Of a stretch of 6,347 nt of DNA, positions 5,188-6,347 are shown in pieces. Source of the DNA: Candidatus Omnitrophota bacterium (GTDB lineage: Bacteria; Hinthialibacterota; Hinthialibacteria; Hinthialibacterales; JAKPRU01); assembly GCA_029557025.1 (NCBI GenBank), contig JAKPRU010000523.1, positions 1-6,347 on the forward strand, read 5' to 3'. How positions within the stretch are numbered: the stretch's first letter is position 1; the number at the start of each line of letters is the position of its first letter. The notes beneath the pieces were generated by a model that made no database searches, was not told the origin of the DNA, and was given only the letters and a program-made list of their open reading frames with translations. Position numbers and translations under genes: made by a program.

Positions 5188-6006
5188 ATGGAGAGTAAGA
5201 TAGCCCAAGCGCTGAATTTGAAGTACTATCCCGTCGCCGTTCTCTGGACTGATGAGAAGCCTGCGAAAGCCAAAAGTTTTAAAGAGGGCAAATGGGGATG
5301 TGTCCTGTGGATGTTCGCCGCTGCGGCGAAAGGGAATACCGCGGCCTTTGATAAAAGCACATACGGCTGCTGGGGCGGCGGAGTCGGCTTGGGATTCGGA
5401 AACCAGTATCTCAATTTTCCCGGTGGCATTGAATGTTTCTATTCCTTTTTGTCCTCGGGAAATGACAATTGGGAAAAGGGTCGCGATATAGCCGAGAAAC
5501 TTGAATCAGTGGTAAGTGAAGATTTTCTCGGAGAATTCCGCCATGGGGAAGGTTATATCCGAACCCCGGAACTCGTGAAACAGTTCGTTGATACCATGCC
5601 GATTATGGAAGTCCCCCAAAAATATGTTGTCTTTAAACCGTTACCCGATGTAGAACCGGGCATGGAACAGCCCGAGGTTGTTGTCTTTCTTGCTGATCCG
5701 GACCAACTCTCCGCCCTCGTGGTCCTGGCGAATTACGCCAGGGAGGGCAACGAGAACGTCATCATTCCATTTGCTGCCGGCTGCCAACAGATCGGGATCT
5801 TTGCGTACCGTGAGGCACGGTCAGATACTCCTCGCGCGGTTATCGGCCTGACAGACCTTTCTGCAAGAAAGAATCTGAAAAAGCAGATTGACCGGAATAT
5901 GTTCTCATTTGCCGTGCCGTGGCGTATGTTCCGGGAAATGGAAGACAATGTAGAAGGGAGCTTTCTCGAGAAAGAGACATGGAGATCGCTTGCCCGCGAA
6001 CCATAG
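5188..6006 (+). CDS. DUF169 family protein, function unknown
   Basis: This 272-residue protein belongs to the DUF169 family (COG2043), whose biochemical function is not established to my knowledge. It begins with a short helix and the YYPVAVLWTDEKP stretch (13-25) common at the start of this family. It contains GCVLWMFAAAAKG (37-49), a glycine-rich segment YGCWGGGVGLGFG (59-71), FPGGIECFYSFLS (77-89) and FAAGCQQIG (195-203). Four cysteines (C38, C61, C83, C199) lie in or next to these glycine-rich segments and could bind a metal, cluster or cofactor, which is inference only. No signal peptide or membrane segment is seen, so it is probably cytoplasmic. AGGAAGG seven bases before the ATG supports the start. 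A terminator follows at 6085, so it is probably a single-gene unit, next to nadC but not clearly transcribed with it. Confidence 0.9.
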   Translation: MESKIAQALNLKYYPVAVLWTDEKPAKAKSFKEGKWGCVLWMFAAAAKGNTAAFDKSTYGCWGGGVGLGFGNQYLNFPGGIECFYSFLSSGNDNWEKGRDIAEKLESVVSEDFLGEFRHGEGYIRTPELVKQFVDTMPIMEVPQKYVVFKPLPDVEPGMEQPEVVVFLADPDQLSALVVLANYAREGNENVIIPFAAGCQQIGIFAYREARSDTPRAVIGLTDLSARKNLKKQIDRNMFSFAVPWRMFREMEDNVEGSFLEKETWRSLAREP

Positions 6007-6084
6007 CCCAGACAGGATATTTGGGGCATGGGCGCGGTTTGCCCACTCCCGGCGCTCTTGCAAGAGGCCCCCGCGGACAGATAC

Positions 6085-6104
6085 ATCGCAGAATGCGATT
6101 TTTT
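6085..6104 (+). terminator. Intrinsic terminator after the DUF169 gene
   Basis: ATCGCA-GAA-TGCGAT forms a perfect 6-bp stem with a 3-base loop, followed directly by five T residues. It lies 79 bases after the DUF169 stop codon. The stem is short, so termination may be partial. Two further palindromes lie just upstream: TGGGC/GCCCA near 6029-6045 and CTCTTGCAAGAG near 6055-6066. Confidence 0.65.
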
Positions 6105-6128
6105 GCCCTCAGGGAACCTGTGGGGGAT

Positions 6129-6157
6129 TTGTTTTCGGCGGGGATCGCCCGTAAAAT
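6129..6157 (+). promoter_or_regulatory. Sigma-70-like promoter of nadC
   Basis: TTGTTT (6129-6134) and TAAAAT (6152-6157) are 17 bases apart. The -10 matches 5 of 6 consensus bases and the -35 matches 3 of 6. The predicted start near 6164 gives a leader of about 30 bases. Its place just after the terminator suggests nadC is transcribed independently of the DUF169 gene. Confidence 0.5.
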
Positions 6158-6194
6158 CAACCGGTAGACAGTAAGGAACTTTCAGGATCATAAA

Positions 6195-6347
6195 ATGTCG
6201 TTTTACGAAGAAATCGACCTTGGAAAACTGCAACAACGCCTGCGAGAGGCGCTCCAGGAGGATATCGGCAATGGCGATGTGACAACTGCCGCCGTTGTGC
6301 CCCGAGACCGGGCAGGAGAATCCGTTGTTATTGTCAAGGAGGACGGC
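6195..6347 (+). CDS. nadC: Nicotinate-nucleotide pyrophosphorylase (carboxylating), N-terminal part (cut by window edge)
   Basis: These first 51 codons match quinolinate phosphoribosyltransferase, which makes nicotinate mononucleotide from quinolinate and PRPP in de novo NAD synthesis. The visible part is the start of the N-terminal domain: a helix LQQRLREALQEDIG (12-25), then the family signature EDIGNGDVTT (22-31), and VVIVKEDG (44-51), the first strand leading to the usual lipoyl-like fold. The related ModD family has a similar fold, but the DIGxGDVTT wording is typical of NadC. AGGA (6184-6187), seven bases before the ATG, supports the start. The catalytic C-terminal barrel lies outside the window, so completeness cannot be judged. 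Confidence 0.9.
   Translation, partial: MSFYEEIDLGKLQQRLREALQEDIGNGDVTTAAVVPRDRAGESVVIVKEDG

Noticed and set aside
4952..5203. Plus-strand 83-codon frame upstream of the DUF169 gene
   Set aside because: It has no ribosome site, overlaps the DUF169 start in another frame, shows no recognisable family sequence, and contains the interleaved inverted repeats.
5919..6167. Plus-strand frame overlapping the end of the DUF169 gene and the following gap
   Set aside because: It lacks a ribosome site, its sequence is not protein-like, and the predicted terminator and nadC promoter run through it.

Overview
The window is a piece of a bacterial chromosome with moderately GC-rich, well-spaced genes. Gene content suggests a Gram-negative-type, probably little-studied environmental lineage. 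The signs are a hopanoid/squalene-pathway gene (hpnC), a sigma-54-type promoter, a class I (Streptomyces/Thermus-like) xylose isomerase, a DUF169 gene and scattered GC-rich palindromic repeats. No single feature fixes the phylum, and a metagenome-derived sequence is possible.

The left two thirds is read on the minus strand. From right to left it holds a long leader (about 4866-4515), xylB (xylulokinase, 4514-2985) and xylA (xylose isomerase, 2886-1717). Next come a frameshifted small gene of an EYDFS-type family (about 1678-1446), a possible 30-residue membrane peptide (1278-1186), hsp20 (992-531) with its own sigma-54-like promoter, upstream palindrome and terminator, and the start of hpnC (300-1), which runs off the left edge. 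xylB and xylA together convert D-xylose to D-xylulose 5-phosphate, so they form a compact xylose-entry operon. No xylose transporter or xylose regulator is visible.

The right third is read on the plus strand. It holds a DUF169 gene of unknown function (5188-6006), a terminator, a separate sigma-70-like promoter, and the first 51 codons of nadC (NAD biosynthesis), cut by the right edge. The 673-base divergent region between xylB and the DUF169 gene holds the predicted xyl promoter, a GC-rich palindromic repeat, and two interleaved perfect inverted repeats that could form an RNA pseudoknot or a compound operator.

The points most worth following up are the interleaved inverted repeats before the DUF169 gene, the sigma-54/enhancer arrangement on hsp20, the palindromic repeat lying in frame inside hpnC, and the decayed copy of the xylA translation start between xylB and xylA.
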